Source: Caprimulgus europaeus
Lineage: Eukaryota; Chordata; Aves; Caprimulgiformes; Caprimulgidae
Direction of reading: 5' to 3'
DNA length: 64,000 nt
NCBI GenBank assembly: GCA_907165065.1
Contig: OU015523.1
Coordinates: 23,773,834 to 23,837,833 of the forward strand
Shown here: piece after piece, positions 1 to 12,579 of the stretch
Layout: every line of letters starts with the position of its first letter
How positions within the stretch are numbered: the stretch's first letter is position 1
Program-made: the position numbers and the translations under genes
The notes under the pieces: model-generated
What the model was told of the DNA's origin: nothing
Database searches by the model: none
What the model saw: the letters and a program-made list of their open reading frames with translations, nothing else

Positions 1-1138
1 TTTTTCATCTCATTCATGTTTCACTGTCATTTTGATCTACTGATTTCTTGATTTCTTTCATGCATGTAGTAATTCCTGTCATCTCTCTGCTTTCTCCCTG
101 AAGATTGTGTGCATAGTGTAAATGTAATGTCCTGCGGCATCTTTTCAAACACAGTGTCAAGAAATGTGTGTCATTTTGTGCATCTTTCATGTGTTGTTCA
201 AAGTTAATTTTAGTTTGTGCAACTTGTCTTCATTTTTGTAATAAAGAAAACTGACTTGAAGCATTTCTATCTGTATTTTCTTTATTACTGGTAAATGCTG
301 TTTTTCTTGTATTATCTATGTTATGTATTTTGTAACGGAAGAGATTTCTTAATGTTGTATCAATATTTTAGTTTCAACAGTAAACCTCAGTGTTTTATCC
401 AGTAGTGAATATTAAAAAACCCCCCCACCACCTCCCCCCAAAAAAACAAAACCAAATAAAATATTTAAAATTATAATTCCTCAAATTTTAGTTTGTTTCA
501 TATTAGGTGGCTGCCATGCTACTCGGCTAATGGAGCAAATGTGTGAAATGTCTATATAAATACACAGCCTGAGCACTTGATCCATACTGATTTAATCTGC
601 CTGCTTGAAACAATTGTATCCCAAAAGGCAAATGTTTTAATACTGGGAGAAACTATGTTGGTACACAACACTTTTATACCAAGTACAACTGCTGACACTT
701 GCAGTTGTACCAGTGTAATTATTTCAAATAAAAAATATTTTCAAATATACACTGGCAACACTCATAATATTAAACTTCTCCTTTTGTAGCTAATGCTGTA
801 AAATAATTATACATTTAAAATATGACTCCTAGTAATATTTCTCAAAACTATTGTGTTTGCATTTATGTCTTAAAGACCTTAAAGAAAGTGCTGTCACACC
901 TGAAATATTTTATCAATTCAAATGCAATCCCAACATAGTTCGACTTTTTTTCAGGTCTCCTGACTACAGTAGTCTGGTTATAACTGTCATCCAGTACAAA
1001 GATCCAAAAATCATTCAGGTCTCTGTGGTATGTTCACAGTGTGATTTTGAATTCTCCTAAATAACGCAATTAAAATAATTTATCCTGTTATATAATAGTG
1101 TTACTGAAAATCCAGAATAAGAAACTTATCAACACCAA

Positions 1139-1519
1139 TGTGATACAGATAAGCAGACACTTCTTTATTATGGCCGGGTGCGTGAGTGAGTCCTCTCACG
1201 ATCAACGCACACTATGCCTCAAAATCATGCATCTTATATAGAACTTACTCATATGAATTCATTAAGTAGTCATACATGAACATGTTATTTCCAAGAAATC
1301 ATTAGCATGTTCTCCTCCTATTTCCAATTCTACGCAATAACTGTTAGAATCATCTGGAAATGAGTCTGGGGTGTCAAATGGGTGGGTGATCCATGAATCG
1401 GTGGTCGCAATCTCCCCCTGCCGGAATTACCTTTTGCTTAAGGACACGGTTTCTTGGCAGACATCTATAAACTGTTACAGTAGGCTTCCCTTTCTTGGCA
1501 ACACCTACAAACCATTACA
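1139..1519 (-). mobile_element. ERVK-like LTR, right end uncertain
   Basis: Read on the minus strand the segment has LTR architecture: a TATATAAG box (plus 1233-1240) followed by AATAAA (complement of 1164-1169) and a short U5 ending at 1139. It starts TG and ends CA on the plus strand if the boundary is 1519. Beyond 1519 the plus strand is pyrimidine-rich, as expected for the complement of a polypurine tract, so this could be a 3' LTR with decayed interior to its right. The overall sequence resembles avian class II (ERVK) LTRs known to me. An alternative right end at about 1879 is suggested by an 8-bp direct repeat, ACCAATGT, at 1134-1141 and 1880-1887. Confidence 0.6.
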
Positions 1520-4500
1520 GTAGGCTTCTCTTCCCATTGTTTCCCCATTCTCATTAATCCAGATTTTGACAGCTACATGTATTCTTCTAGTTTTCCATAT
1601 AGGTATCATAAATCGGTTTACAGATCAACTTGTACTTGTTACCTAAGTTACAGTTCCTACCAAATGATTTTGACCAATCCCTTCGGCCTTGATACGGGGA
1701 TGTACAGGGATTTCCTAGTAGCATTCGGTTGCTGTGCAAGCATACTTTGCATTAAAATATTTCTTATAATCTTATATTATTAAAATCAAAACTATTAATA
1801 AACTATAAACTAATAATTAATTCTAACATATCAGTAACAATAGCAGTACTGAAACGACACATAAGTGTATGTTTCCAGTACCAATGTCAATCTTAATTAA
1901 CCTGCACAGGTTCTTAGAAATTCCTCCAGATGACATGCTCAGTAAATCTGCTCTCAGTTTGAATGGAGGAAATTTACTAATTTTCCCAAGGCCTTCTAAA
2001 ACCTGCTTCTGAAGACTACTTAGAGATAGTTTTATGATACTAGGAATATTTTTTTTAATTTGCTTAAAAAATAATAAACCACAACTTCAAATAATATTTT
2101 CACAACCCAGCACACTTCTTCTAGGTAACACATCCTTCTTTCCTTTCCTTTCTTATCTCTCAGTAGACATGGACAAGACATTGTTGACAGGAACACTCCA
2201 GCTGCTGTTTACATTACAAAATCTGTTTTATTTAGCTATTTAATTTATATCTTGTTTAAGACACCTTCCTATGAAAAATTCTGTTAAGGGCTATTAGAGT
2301 AAATGAGAATTCAAGTCCTACTTACTCAGTACCCAGAAGGAGTCATAATAAAAGAAATTTTCCTGCAAAATCGAGAGGAAATTTCAGAAAACTTAATGAC
2401 AAGAGGAACTCTGCCATAATAAAGAAAAGCTCCGTCACGCAGATAAGTTTCAGAAAAGCATAACATTTCTGATAGAAACCATTTTAGACATGGTCATTTC
2501 AGTAGCTCATATCTCTATAATTCGTAATCCTGGTGGTACCACAGACTCCCTTGGCTGTGAGTGCCCATCCCTCCTGTGTGTCATTGTGGTATTACAGCTT
2601 CTTCTTCATGGCTCCTCTTGCTACTAGTGAAACCATTGAAACTTCATTGCAGTTGGGCTCAGATCTCATTAGAGAAGGTAGACAATGAAGATATGTCATT
2701 TATGGGTAGAAGAAATTTAGAGGAAACTTTCTCCTTAGTTAGTTACATTAGGATCAATAATACTGTCCCCTTATTTTTCAAATCTGTGTGTCAAGCATAT
2801 CTGTCAGGACATTCTTCTCAGTCATGCAGTACAGAGCACATATCCTCATGTGCTTGTACACTGCCCTTCAGCAGTATCTGTCCTAGCAGAAAGTTACAGG
2901 AAAAATCACTGAGGAAGAAAAAACATTAAAATAATAGTGATTATAGCCTTGTTAGCATCTTTTTTATATTAAGGAACAGAACAGAAAAGATATTACTTAC
3001 TGTAATGGTCTCTTGTGCATCATACATTCCACCAGTAAATATTGCACAGGATCATAGTGGTTTTTTTAAAAGTTGGTACTGCAACTGTATTTATTTGTTT
3101 ACTTCATTTGAAGGTAGACATGTAGCTGCTGGGCACTTACCTGGCTCAGAAACCAAGTTTTAGTAGTTTAAATTGCTAAAAGCCTCTCATGGAGTTCTGG
3201 CTGCAACAACCAAATTATTGGAGCTTGTTTGGATAAGGGGGGAGGAATCATTGGTTGTTTACTCCTTTTTACGTGCTGTGATTTTTATGAGTAAGGAACA
3301 GGAGTGTTCAGTAATGGGAAACTCGTGAAAAGCTAAGAAATGATTCTTCTAATTAATATAGTCTTACAGCATTGTAACATTCTCACTAAAAAAGCTAAGT
3401 ATGTGCTATCTTCACATGCTACCCAAGATAGAGTTAATTCTGGGTATCTGTAACTTGTAAGATTTAATGGGTGTCACAAAGTCCTTATATCCTGCTCGCC
3501 CACAGCAAAGGAGGTAGAGCACACGAGAGCTCCGTTTAAACCTCTCTTGGACATTACCTGTTGGAAAATTAAGGAGGAAGATGCTTTGACAGGCAGTAAG
3601 CAAAGTTATGCAAGTCCCAGAGTTTAGTTATATCAATTTGCAATACAAGAAAATGCAAAGCAATAAAAGGCACAGTGAAATACAGGTATCAGACATAATT
3701 ATTTTTAAAAGAGAAATTACTCCTTTTAGCTGCTATCTATTGAGAAATTATTTCCATTTATTATGTACAAATTTGAATGTAATTCTATCACCAAAAGAAA
3801 AAAAAAAAAAAAAAGAAAAATGGAAGTACTTCAAAGAAACAAATTAATTGCAGTGGTTAAAATGAAGAACCATCCTTTGAGTGTTTGCAATACCCTGCCT
3901 CCAACACCCAACTCATAGTATTTGTATACATTTTTATATCTGGGATGGACCTGTATTATAGATGCATGTTACCTGCCTGGAATTCTATAACATGTCTGGT
4001 AAATCCTTTTGGTTTTGCCATTTTTGTTTTTCTCATTATATGCTTGTTTTTTGGACATGTATCTTTCCCCACACCCTCTCCCTCTAGTTCTTTAGCTTGG
4101 CAGTGCTTGTTCTAGCAAAGGTCTTGTCCTTCCACTGTTATAATATTAACTAGTAGAAAAACCTTTTACAGCTGTTGGACTTTTTGGTTGTACATTATGA
4201 TTGTTTGAATACTCAACAATGGATTCTAATTTTTAAGATCCATGTTTTCTATCTTTTTAGAGGTTTTGAATAAATATATACATCTTGTAAGCCTTTGATT
4301 CTAAGATAAGTTCCAGATCAGATATGAAATCAAAGATGACATTCATAGACAGTGCAAAAAAAACCCGTGGTTGGAGAGCCTTTTTAAGAGTCAATACAAC
4401 AGAGCAATTCAAAAAGGTGATAAACCAGAGTATGCTTTTTTCCTGCCACTACCCAGTGCAGTATTTTAAAATTAATCCTCTAGCTCATAATTTTCAACTA

Positions 4501-4820
4501 CTTTAGCTTGAGAGTAGTTCCTACTTTAGCTTCAGACTGACCTGAAAGAAAGGACAAAATTAGGTGTAATATCCCTGCACACTTATTCGCAGCCATTCAA
4601 TGTAGCTGCCAGGTGCTACCTTTTAAGTGTAGGAAAGTGTTTTATATCATTAGGTTTTTTTCCTTAAAAATGTTAATGACTATAAAAGGTTAAAGTCCAT
4701 ATTGAATCATCTGTCCTTCATCTTTCTTTTAATCCATGCCTGCTAAGGAGGAGGGGAATGGGAGAAAGACACAAAAAGGTGCTAAATTGCCTTTTTTTTT
4801 TTTTTTTTCCCACAACAAAA

Positions 4821-4897
4821 CACAGAATCCCTGAATGTTGAAGTTGGAAGGGACCTCTGGAGGTCATCTTGTCCAAACCCCTTGCTCAAGCAGAGTA
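4821..4897 (-). mobile_element. CR1 LINE 3'-end fragment
   Basis: A 77-bp piece matches the end of avian CR1 in reverse orientation: CACAGAATCCCTGAATG, then GTTGGAAGGGACCTCTGGAG and the GTCCAAACCCC segment. It is severely 5'-truncated, as is usual for CR1. A T run lies just before it at 4793-4808. It encodes nothing. Confidence 0.85.
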
Positions 4898-7800
4898 CTT
4901 ATAAAGCTTGTAATTATTATTTTATTTTACCAGCAACTGAATATATACAATGCAATTTTCTAAGTGTACAGAGAAATTCTGTTCACATTGAAGGACATAC
5001 ATTTATGTAACATCAGTCTGAATGTATGAATGTTGCATATTAAGTTCCTGTCTCTGTGCAGAAGCAATAGCTTTAGTTTTCAATGTACAAAGTGGACCTG
5101 TACATTTTGTGTGCATATGTAGATGGTGGCTCTTCCTTTAGACCTACTTCCCTTTACAGTATCTGATATAGATTTAAAGGAGTTCACTCTGGATTTACAT
5201 TTTAGGGTCCAGAAAATTTATCTTTCAAGTTAGTTCTCTTCACTGGAAAATTCTGTTTTACTTGCCAAAGCTCTTAATTGTTCTTTCCCATTCAAAGAAT
5301 GATTTGTGTAAAAATGTTCAATTATTTTATTAGAAGTTAGAAATAAAACATAGTGAATAAGTGAGAACTTGAAAATTGCCAATACTTTCCATGACATTTA
5401 TAGAAACTTGCTTCATTTTTTTAAAAATTGCATTTATGAAAGTTTTATGATCTTATTGCCATAAATGTTCATTAATAAGCACTTATTTGAAGAAGTGGAT
5501 GAATGAGTGACTTTGTTTGAAGTTGACAGTTTCCTTCATTATCATGGCAGGATTTCTTATATTATTTATGCCACATTCTATATAACAAAAAGCATATTAT
5601 TTTAAATGTAGCATATTTTTGAAAAATTATTGTTAAAACTAATTCATGGAACTTACACTTTTTTTTTCCCAAGGGGTGTTTTAAAAGGCTCCACTATGGT
5701 TAGATTACTGTCAGGTATATAAGAAACTTTTTCACAAAATTGTTTAGAACTGATGAACATTAACATTGGATTTTTATGGTTTAAAATGATTGTGTTTTCA
5801 ACTAGGAAAAAAGGTATGCAATGTATAAATATTTTATTGTTGTAGAGCATGAAGTGGAACTAGTATTTTGAGTCCATTTAGAACATATTGGAATACTGTA
5901 AAAAAAAATAAATCATTGCTGATTATAAAAATACATTATAATGTATCTTTTGTATTGTTTAAGAGTTTTCACAGTAAAGCTAATCCCAATGTAGTTTAGG
6001 GAAAAACTTTTTGATAACAAGCGTGTTTTTCAAAGTCAGTTGAAAGGGTGTTATGATGGCAACATTTCATTCAGTCACAGAATTAGTACTTCTATTGATG
6101 TCATAAGATATTAAGACAAAATTTCCCATTGTTTTGATACCATAGATTTATAATTTTTGAAAGCAGTCAGAACAGGCCTAAGTCTGCTTTAATAGTAATT
6201 GGCATAAATTTTACAACTGATTTTGTGGGAGCAGATAGACCAGTACAAAGTCCTAGCAATTTAAGAAAAAAAAAGAATTAAGACAAAGATTAACTTTTTT
6301 AAAATTATTTTATATATTTTTATTAATATTAAAAACAAAACATACCACAGATACTTGTAAAACACAAGACAGTCCAATTTCTGCCTATCTTCAGGAGAAG
6401 AAAATACATAAAGAGCCTAAGACAGATGAGAAGGCTGATGACAGCCACATCATTGCCCTGCCACAGGATGTGGCTACGTTCCTGTTACTCTTTGGGGTGT
6501 GGGAGGTAAAGGAGAGAAATGTTGGAAAAGTATTGGCAATCATAAGAAATCAGACTTTCAAATGTAGTGAAACAGAAACCTGTATGAACAAATGGATTGC
6601 AAGTAGGAAAAATAGGACTTGGGACAAGTATAGCAGTAATAAGGATGGGGAATGCTGAATGGAAAGGAAATTATTAATCATAAAGAGACAGAAAAATATG
6701 TAACAGTGAAATACTTTGGTCTCAGATGTCTCACCAATACCAAGAAAATTAAAAATGAAAAACAAAGTCTTCCCACAACTATAGGAAATGAATATGAATA
6801 TCATTACACAAACAAGCAATATTGTTACTATAAACATTTCCTTCACTTACCAGTGAAAAGGAAATTGTGTAGACCTTTCTGTCACTGAATCATTAGTGGT
6901 GAGAAGCTTGCCACATCACAATGTTCTACTGACACCGAAATGCTCTTCACATCAGTGAAAAATAATCTCCCCATGATAAAGACCTCTTAACACTGCATTA
7001 AAAAAAGAAAAATAATTCTAAAAATACAACAGCAACAAACCAACCCTGAATCCCTTTAAAAATAAGGATTAAAAGAACCTAATTTTTATCCACACTCTTT
7101 TTAGTAGTAAGAAGGTATAGAGAAGAAAACTTCACTGTATAAGATCTCTAGAACTGGACTCTATAAAATTATGATTAGCTAAGCATCAGCTTTCATAGTA
7201 CAAATATAGAAAGCAAGATCAGGTGTGCAGTATGTTTATTTTGAAGTGTATTAATGTATTTTCAAGATATTAAAAATTATAGAAATATAGGGTCCTAGCC
7301 CTATAATCATTTAATAATATGCATAGTTTTCCTCATACTAATTTATTTAAGACTAAGTGTGTGCGACTGTTTGCAGTTAAATAGCTTGAATTGACTTCTT
7401 GGAAGACTTTTTCATTCTTCTTAAATTTAAAAAATTACCTTTACAATAATAAATACTGTCTTGGCACACTCTTAAACCTTTCAGTAATTCTGCTTAGCAT
7501 CGTTGCTAATTAACTATATTTGAAACATGGAAAATTACAACTTATATCAACTATTATTATGTTGAACATTTAAAATGTTTTTCTTAGGCTGCATACTGTT
7601 ACTCTCGAACTGTGATGTTACTTGTTATTAAATAATATAATTTATGCTCTGTGACCATACTGAAATTTTATCAATGGGAAAATATTATATAGAAAAGGTA
7701 TTTTTGGTATTTTTTTGGTTTTTTTTTTTTTTAAATCAGGTTGTATACATACATAATTTTCAAGATTGTTTATTTCCATTACATTCTGAATGGTTAATTT

Positions 7801-7903
7801 CTAAACATTCTTTACCCTCCTGGCCTATAGCTTAAAAGCTTTAGAAAATGCTATTATTTGGGATGAAATTTAATAATAAATTTTTAATTTTCTTTCCTTC
7901 AAG

Positions 7904-8108
7904 ACACTCTTTTTAGTGGTCTTGGACTTGGTGCTGTCATTGGTCTGGGAGTGGCAGCCCTTTTGTTAATCCTGGTTGTGACTGACATTAGCTGCTTCTT
8001 TATACGGCAATGTGGATTGCTAATGTGCATCACCAGGAGAATCTGTGGGAAAAAGAGTGGGTCAAGTGGAAAATGTAAAGAACTGGAAGAAGGAAAGGCT
8101 GCTTACTT
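7904..8108 (+). CDS. NCAM2: NCAM2 coding exon: juxtamembrane segment, transmembrane helix, start of cytoplasmic tail
   Basis: NCAM2 is a neuronal immunoglobulin-superfamily adhesion receptor that acts at the cell surface in homophilic contacts, notably in olfactory axons. The exon's first two bases complete a codon begun in the previous exon (xAC, probably Asp). It then reads [15 protein letters not shown], followed by a hydrophobic stretch ([11 protein letters not shown], roughly bases 7918-7989) that is the membrane helix. Next come the cysteine-rich juxtamembrane motif [12 protein letters not shown] and the basic RRICGKKSG stretch, ending [11 protein letters not shown]. This agrees closely with remembered vertebrate NCAM2 and differs from NCAM1. 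The acceptor is TTTCCTTCAAG at 7893-7903 and the donor is GTGAGT at 8109. A competing AG at 7915-7916 would remove the conserved TLFSG residues, so I rejected it. One visible peculiarity is Cys in GKCKELEE, where I recall Ser in mammals. Confidence 0.95.
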
Positions 8109-11100
8109 GTGAGTATTAATCACATATTTTTGAAACTTTATTATATGAAAATGTTGTCTCCCATTTACATTAACTTTATAGCCATTTTGTGCAAAGGTAA
8201 TTAATGAAATGTTTCTGTTACTTGGAAAAATGTTTCTCTGAAATGTATAGAATTGTTTGTGGTCAAACGTTGCCTTAAAAGAAAAATAGACACAAAAAAG
8301 GCATTTACTTTAAGATGACCTCTTTGTGCAGCTTAACACAAAGAAAATAGGTTGTAATTCAGTAATAGTTATAGGCACATCTTAGGTCCATGAGGAACAG
8401 GTAACAGATCATTGTAATTTCTTTTCTACAATTCAGTTTTTGAGCTGCTAATACCCGAATGCTCAGCATATGGTTATGGCAATGCCAATAAATCTAAGAG
8501 TGAAGGACATAGTATTATAGAAAATCCATGAAAGAGTTTTTCTCCTCAGATGTAGCACTTCATGGAAAATCTCGTTTCTTGCACATAGACTTTAGGAATA
8601 AAAAAATATTGTTGATTTTTAAAAACATGAGTGTTGAGTTGGATGTGGATGAAATGCTGGTGAGCATGATTGTCCTTCATAGCAACAATCAGTGATTGCT
8701 AAACATAAGCGGGGAAAAAGCAGTCCTGATTCTCACAAATACCCATGTGTAGTGGCTGCTTCAACAGACAAGTACAAATGAAATGATCATTTACGTGCAA
8801 ATATGTTCTCTTAAATTATAAGAGTGGATAGCTAGATCTCTGGCAAAATAGTTCAAGTACTGATTGCATACAATAATAGTACTATAAAGACAGAACGTTT
8901 ACAGAGTTTTCAAAAGGTAAGCTGCAGAGAGGATTACTTATGGTCCCTCATTTAAGGCAGTTCCATTTTTTTTCTAAAAAAAATGTTTAATTGCCTCATT
9001 ATGTTCATCTGATAGACTTCTTATGCATACACTGTAATATTTGTGAGAATGCTGTCTTTGTGTGGTTTGAGTAACATTTACTGGTCCAATTCCTGTGTGC
9101 TGTAGGTCTCCTGATAATCAGGCCTTGCCTTTCATTTTCCTGCAACTTCCCAGATTCCATCCTTCCCCAGATGCCTGTAGAGCAGATCAGATTTTGCAGC
9201 CCTCATTATTCATAGATGTATCAGGCTTCTTTGTTGTTGATAGTGGAGGTGTAAGGTGTCTTTTTGTGGATTTAGTTCTGGGTGTTGGGACTCAGATACT
9301 GTGTCTTTCTTAGGTAACTTGACTACATTATTTAGTTGGGTTCTCAACCCTTTTGGAAACAGTTCTGTAGAACAAAATCAGTAATAAGCAGGCACATAGT
9401 ATTTATATCAAATAATGCTTCTGAATAGAAGTTATGCCATAAAATAGCTGTTTCCTAATTCTCCACAGCTTACAGTAAGAAAAGGAATAGCAACATTTTT
9501 TCTGTTGTGTCAAGCCAGTGTGTCTGAGTCAATAGAATCAAGATGTGAAGCTTCTGGCTTCAACTCAGCTGTCCCTTCCTATTGAACACAGGACTTCAGT
9601 TTATGCTTTAATTTCCCATTCAAGAAGTACACACCATCCTGAATGGGAAGACCTTAGAGATCTAATGTTGCAAATGTCATTTGATTGAGTTTGTACCTTG
9701 CTAGCAACATCTCATACCCAAATGCAATTCCATGATGTCCCAAAAAAGCATAAAGCTGGTCACTTAATATTAATTCCTCCATGACACTTCTTTTGCAAGA
9801 ACAACTATCTTATTTAATTGGGTTTTTTTTCCTTGTTGGGGTAATCTTCAGTCAGTCATGTCTTAAAATACTTGGAACTGTTCTTATTTTAGCCTGCTCT
9901 CTGCATAAATAAATTATCTCTGTCATAAAGAAATAAAATTTCAAGACAGGCTTGAAGAGTCAAAATTTTAATTTATTTAATACCAACTGCCATCCCTAAA
10001 AGACGGTGACATTTCCCTGTTTTAAATATGTCAGTTCGTATTCTGGATTTTTGAGTGGGTTTATGGTACAGTTCTTTGTTACATTTTGATTGTACGATAT
10101 ATACATTCATTAGTTATATTCCATATGTACTGAATTAGATGATACAATGCATGTAACATACATACAGCCACCTGGAATGGAAATGACATAATACATTTCC
10201 TACAAATCACTTGCCCTTCTGTGGAATTTTTAATTTTTATGCAGTTGTGCTTTCTGTGCAGATCAGTTCCTCAATCCCATGTGTATGTTGTTTGTGAATT
10301 ACATCTTTTTTAGGCTTTTGGTCATGCAATAATGTGTGTTTGTCTGTAAGACTGTAGATATACAGACAAACCAAGTAGAACTTATCATTCCCTCCACCAG
10401 TCCTACTATGATCCATAATCTTTTAGCAGATAACCATGTCAGATAACCATGACAGTTATGTGGATCATCTACATAAATTAACGTTTTATCCATTTGTGTA
10501 TCTTAAAGTAGAATTTCCCTTGCAGAGGTGAATAAGCACATACAGGGTTGTTTTTTTTTTTAAATAACCATAATTTTTTAGATTTATACCCGTTAATTCT
10601 TCCCCAGTCAACTTGTTGACAACACATTTATCTGTGCTACACTCTTAATAACCTACAGAGATTTTCCTTGAGCATACCTATCAGAGGATTGTAAGAGTTT
10701 TTCAGGTACTTCCTGAATAGTTTGATTATTGTAGTTGTAACAGCCTGTTTAACAATTATCTTCTCAAGAACAATAAGAAAATGTGTGATATGAATTAGAC
10801 AAGGGTTAATCTGGATTTTTGCTATGGCGTACAGCAGTCCTACTGCTCTCTAGAACATCACGGGTCCAGAAAATAGTCTGTTAAATATAAAAGTGATTGT
10901 TCATCTATAACTCAGTTACCCTGTGTTTCCAGACTGCAGTTGATGAAGTTCCAAGATACAATTCCTGATCTGATTACAGGAATAGGGATTAAATACATGG
11001 AAAGAGGTTTTATTTGGAAATATAAAATATTTTTTGGGTGTCCTTTGATCTGCCTTTTGAAAGTAAAATTTGATGCAAGTTAACTAGTACTAATATTGTT

Positions 11101-12445
11101 GAAACTTCCAGAGCAGTGAGCTGCTATTTCCGTATCATGGCCAGCTGGACATGAGCTGGCAGTGTGTTCTTACAGCCCAGAAAGCCAACTGTATCCAGGA
11201 CTGCATCAAAAGAAGCGTGGCCAGCAGGTTGAGGGAGGTGATTCTGCCCCTCTGTTCTGGTGAGACCCCACCTGGAGTACTGTGTCCAGCTCTGGAGTCC
11301 TCAGTACAAGAAATACACAGACTTGTTGGAGCAGGTCCAAAGATGGCCACAAAATTAGTCAGATGGGTGGAACATCTCTCCTGTGAAGAAAGGCTAAGAG
11401 AGCTGCAGTTGTTCAGCCTGGAGAAGAGAAGGCTTCAGGGAGACCTTATTGTGGCCTTTCAATACTTAAACGGAGCCCATAAGAAAGAAAGGGACAATCC
11501 TTTTAACAGGACCTCTAGTGATAGGACAAGGGGTACTGGTTTTAAATTAAATGAGAGTAGATTCAGGCTAGATATAAAGAAGTAATCTTTTACAATGAGG
11601 ATGGTCAAACACTGGAACAGGTTGCCCAGAGAGGTAGTAGATGCCCCATCTCTGGAAACATTCAAGGTCAAGTTATATGGGATTCTGAGCAACCTGATCT
11701 AGTTGAAGATGCCCTGCTCATTGTAGATGGAGTTGGACTAGATGACCTTTAAAGGTCCCTTCAAACCCAAACTATTCTATTATTCTATGATTATCAACAA
11801 AAGCATAATGACAATGCTCACTGGTCCATCTTCCTTACAATTCCTTGTCCAGTTAGGGTAAAAGTTATTAATTTACTGACGTGTGAGAGACTAGCATTTG
11901 TTCCTAAAATGGAGAAAAGATGACATAGAAACAGTGACTTTCTTCTACCAGTGTGAGCAGAAGGGGCTAGATTCTTATCACACAAGGACTCTTTACACCA
12001 TTCTAGTAGCTGGGGTTGTCACAATCTCAGGAGAGTACATTTCTGCAGTGTGTATACTAACATAAAGGCTCTTTACATTGCCAGAAAAGTTCAAGCATAA
12101 CTAGGCATCAAGTACTATATTTATTATACTAGGTTAGGAAAGTTTATGTCTATTCCCATGAGGAGGCTATCATCTTATTATTTAGTCATAAACAAAATGC
12201 TCTTTTGAGATGCTAACCCATGATGTTTGTGGAGTTAGGTAAGTAACCATGGGTACAAGATGCTTTGAAGACTTCAAGGAATTGGGAACACACTATTAAA
12301 TGTGTCTCAGTGGTGTTAGTCACTGATAATTAGTTCTGCCTTTTCTTTGCCAGCATTTGAGAGAAAATATCTTGGTAATTAGCTATGTGCAATGTATATG
12401 GTTATTATAATGATATGAGATTAAGACTCTTTTAATAATTTTTAG
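8109..12445 (+). other. NCAM2: NCAM2 intron between transmembrane exon and first tail exon
   Basis: The intron runs from GTGAGT at 8109 to the acceptor TTTTTAG ending at 12445. It begins mid-codon: the preceding exon ends TT and the next begins G, giving Leu. Retention would give a TGA codon immediately after Leu. The only recognisable element is a plus-strand CR1 at about 11148-11793. The rest is AT-rich sequence with no gene. Confidence 0.9.
11148..11793 (+). mobile_element. CR1 LINE, 5'-truncated, 3' end of ORF2 plus 3' UTR
   Basis: The plus strand encodes the end of the CR1 ORF2 protein: MSWQCVLTAQKANCIQDCIK, then SCEERLRELQLFSLEKRRLQ and FQYLNGAHKK, with a stop near 11583. Downstream is the remainder of the C-terminus (KHWNRLPREVVDAPSLE), which is still readable. 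The element finishes in the typical GATGACCTTTAAAGGTCCC segment and imperfect ATTCTATG octamers (CTATTCTATTATTCTATG) at about 11773-11791. It is a dead 5'-truncated copy, sense-oriented in the NCAM2 intron. The region 11151-11585 is open for 144 codons, but this is decayed LINE sequence and not a host gene. Confidence 0.93.
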
Positions 12446-12565
12446 GAAAGACGGATCAAAAGAGCCAATAGTGGAAATGAGAACAGAGGATGAAAGAATT
12501 ACCAATCATGAAGATGGGAGTCCAGTAAATGAACCAAATGAGACAACTCCCCTTACAGAACCGGA
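12446..12565 (+). CDS. NCAM2: NCAM2 coding exon: cytoplasmic tail, middle part
   Basis: This 120-bp exon sits between the acceptor TTTTTAG (ends 12445) and the donor GTAAGT (starts 12566). It completes the Leu codon of the preceding exon and reads [20 protein letters not shown], then [20 protein letters not shown], with the last Glu codon split (GA at 12564-12565, G from the next exon). This is the acidic, proline/threonine-rich NCAM2 tail on the inner side of the membrane. It matches the remembered family sequence almost residue for residue. The splice phases on both sides agree with the neighbouring exons, which supports the model. Confidence 0.96.
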
Positions 12566-12579
12566 GTAAGTAGCGTGAC

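Larger units (their letters stand above)
1..7903 (+). other. NCAM2: NCAM2 intron (3' part), upstream of the transmembrane exon
   Basis: This stretch is AT-rich and ends in the acceptor TTTCCTTCAAG at 7893-7903. It carries an ERVK-like LTR near 1139-1519, a short CR1 tail at 4821-4897, an A-rich run at 3792-3819 and T runs near 4793-4808 and 7719-7732. I looked for the preceding FN3 exon of NCAM2 and did not find it, so the upstream exon is probably outside the window. The remaining sequence shows no supported gene. Confidence 0.7.

Noticed and set aside
951..1020. Splice-like block after TTTTTTTCAG that translates to ...YKDPKIIQ
   Set aside because: It faintly recalls the residues before the NCAM2 membrane exon (PKPNIIK), but the upstream residues do not match the FN3 domain and the phase is not supported.
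2561..2929. Open frame of 122 codons in the first intron
   Set aside because: There is no recognisable domain, no splice support, and the composition is that of intron sequence.
7905..7916. Alternative acceptor AG at 7915-7916 for the NCAM2 transmembrane exon
   Set aside because: Its use would delete the conserved TLFS residues and break the phase with the expected Asp codon.
11151..11585. Open frame of 144 codons that could look like a small gene
   Set aside because: The translation is the C-terminal part of CR1 ORF2.
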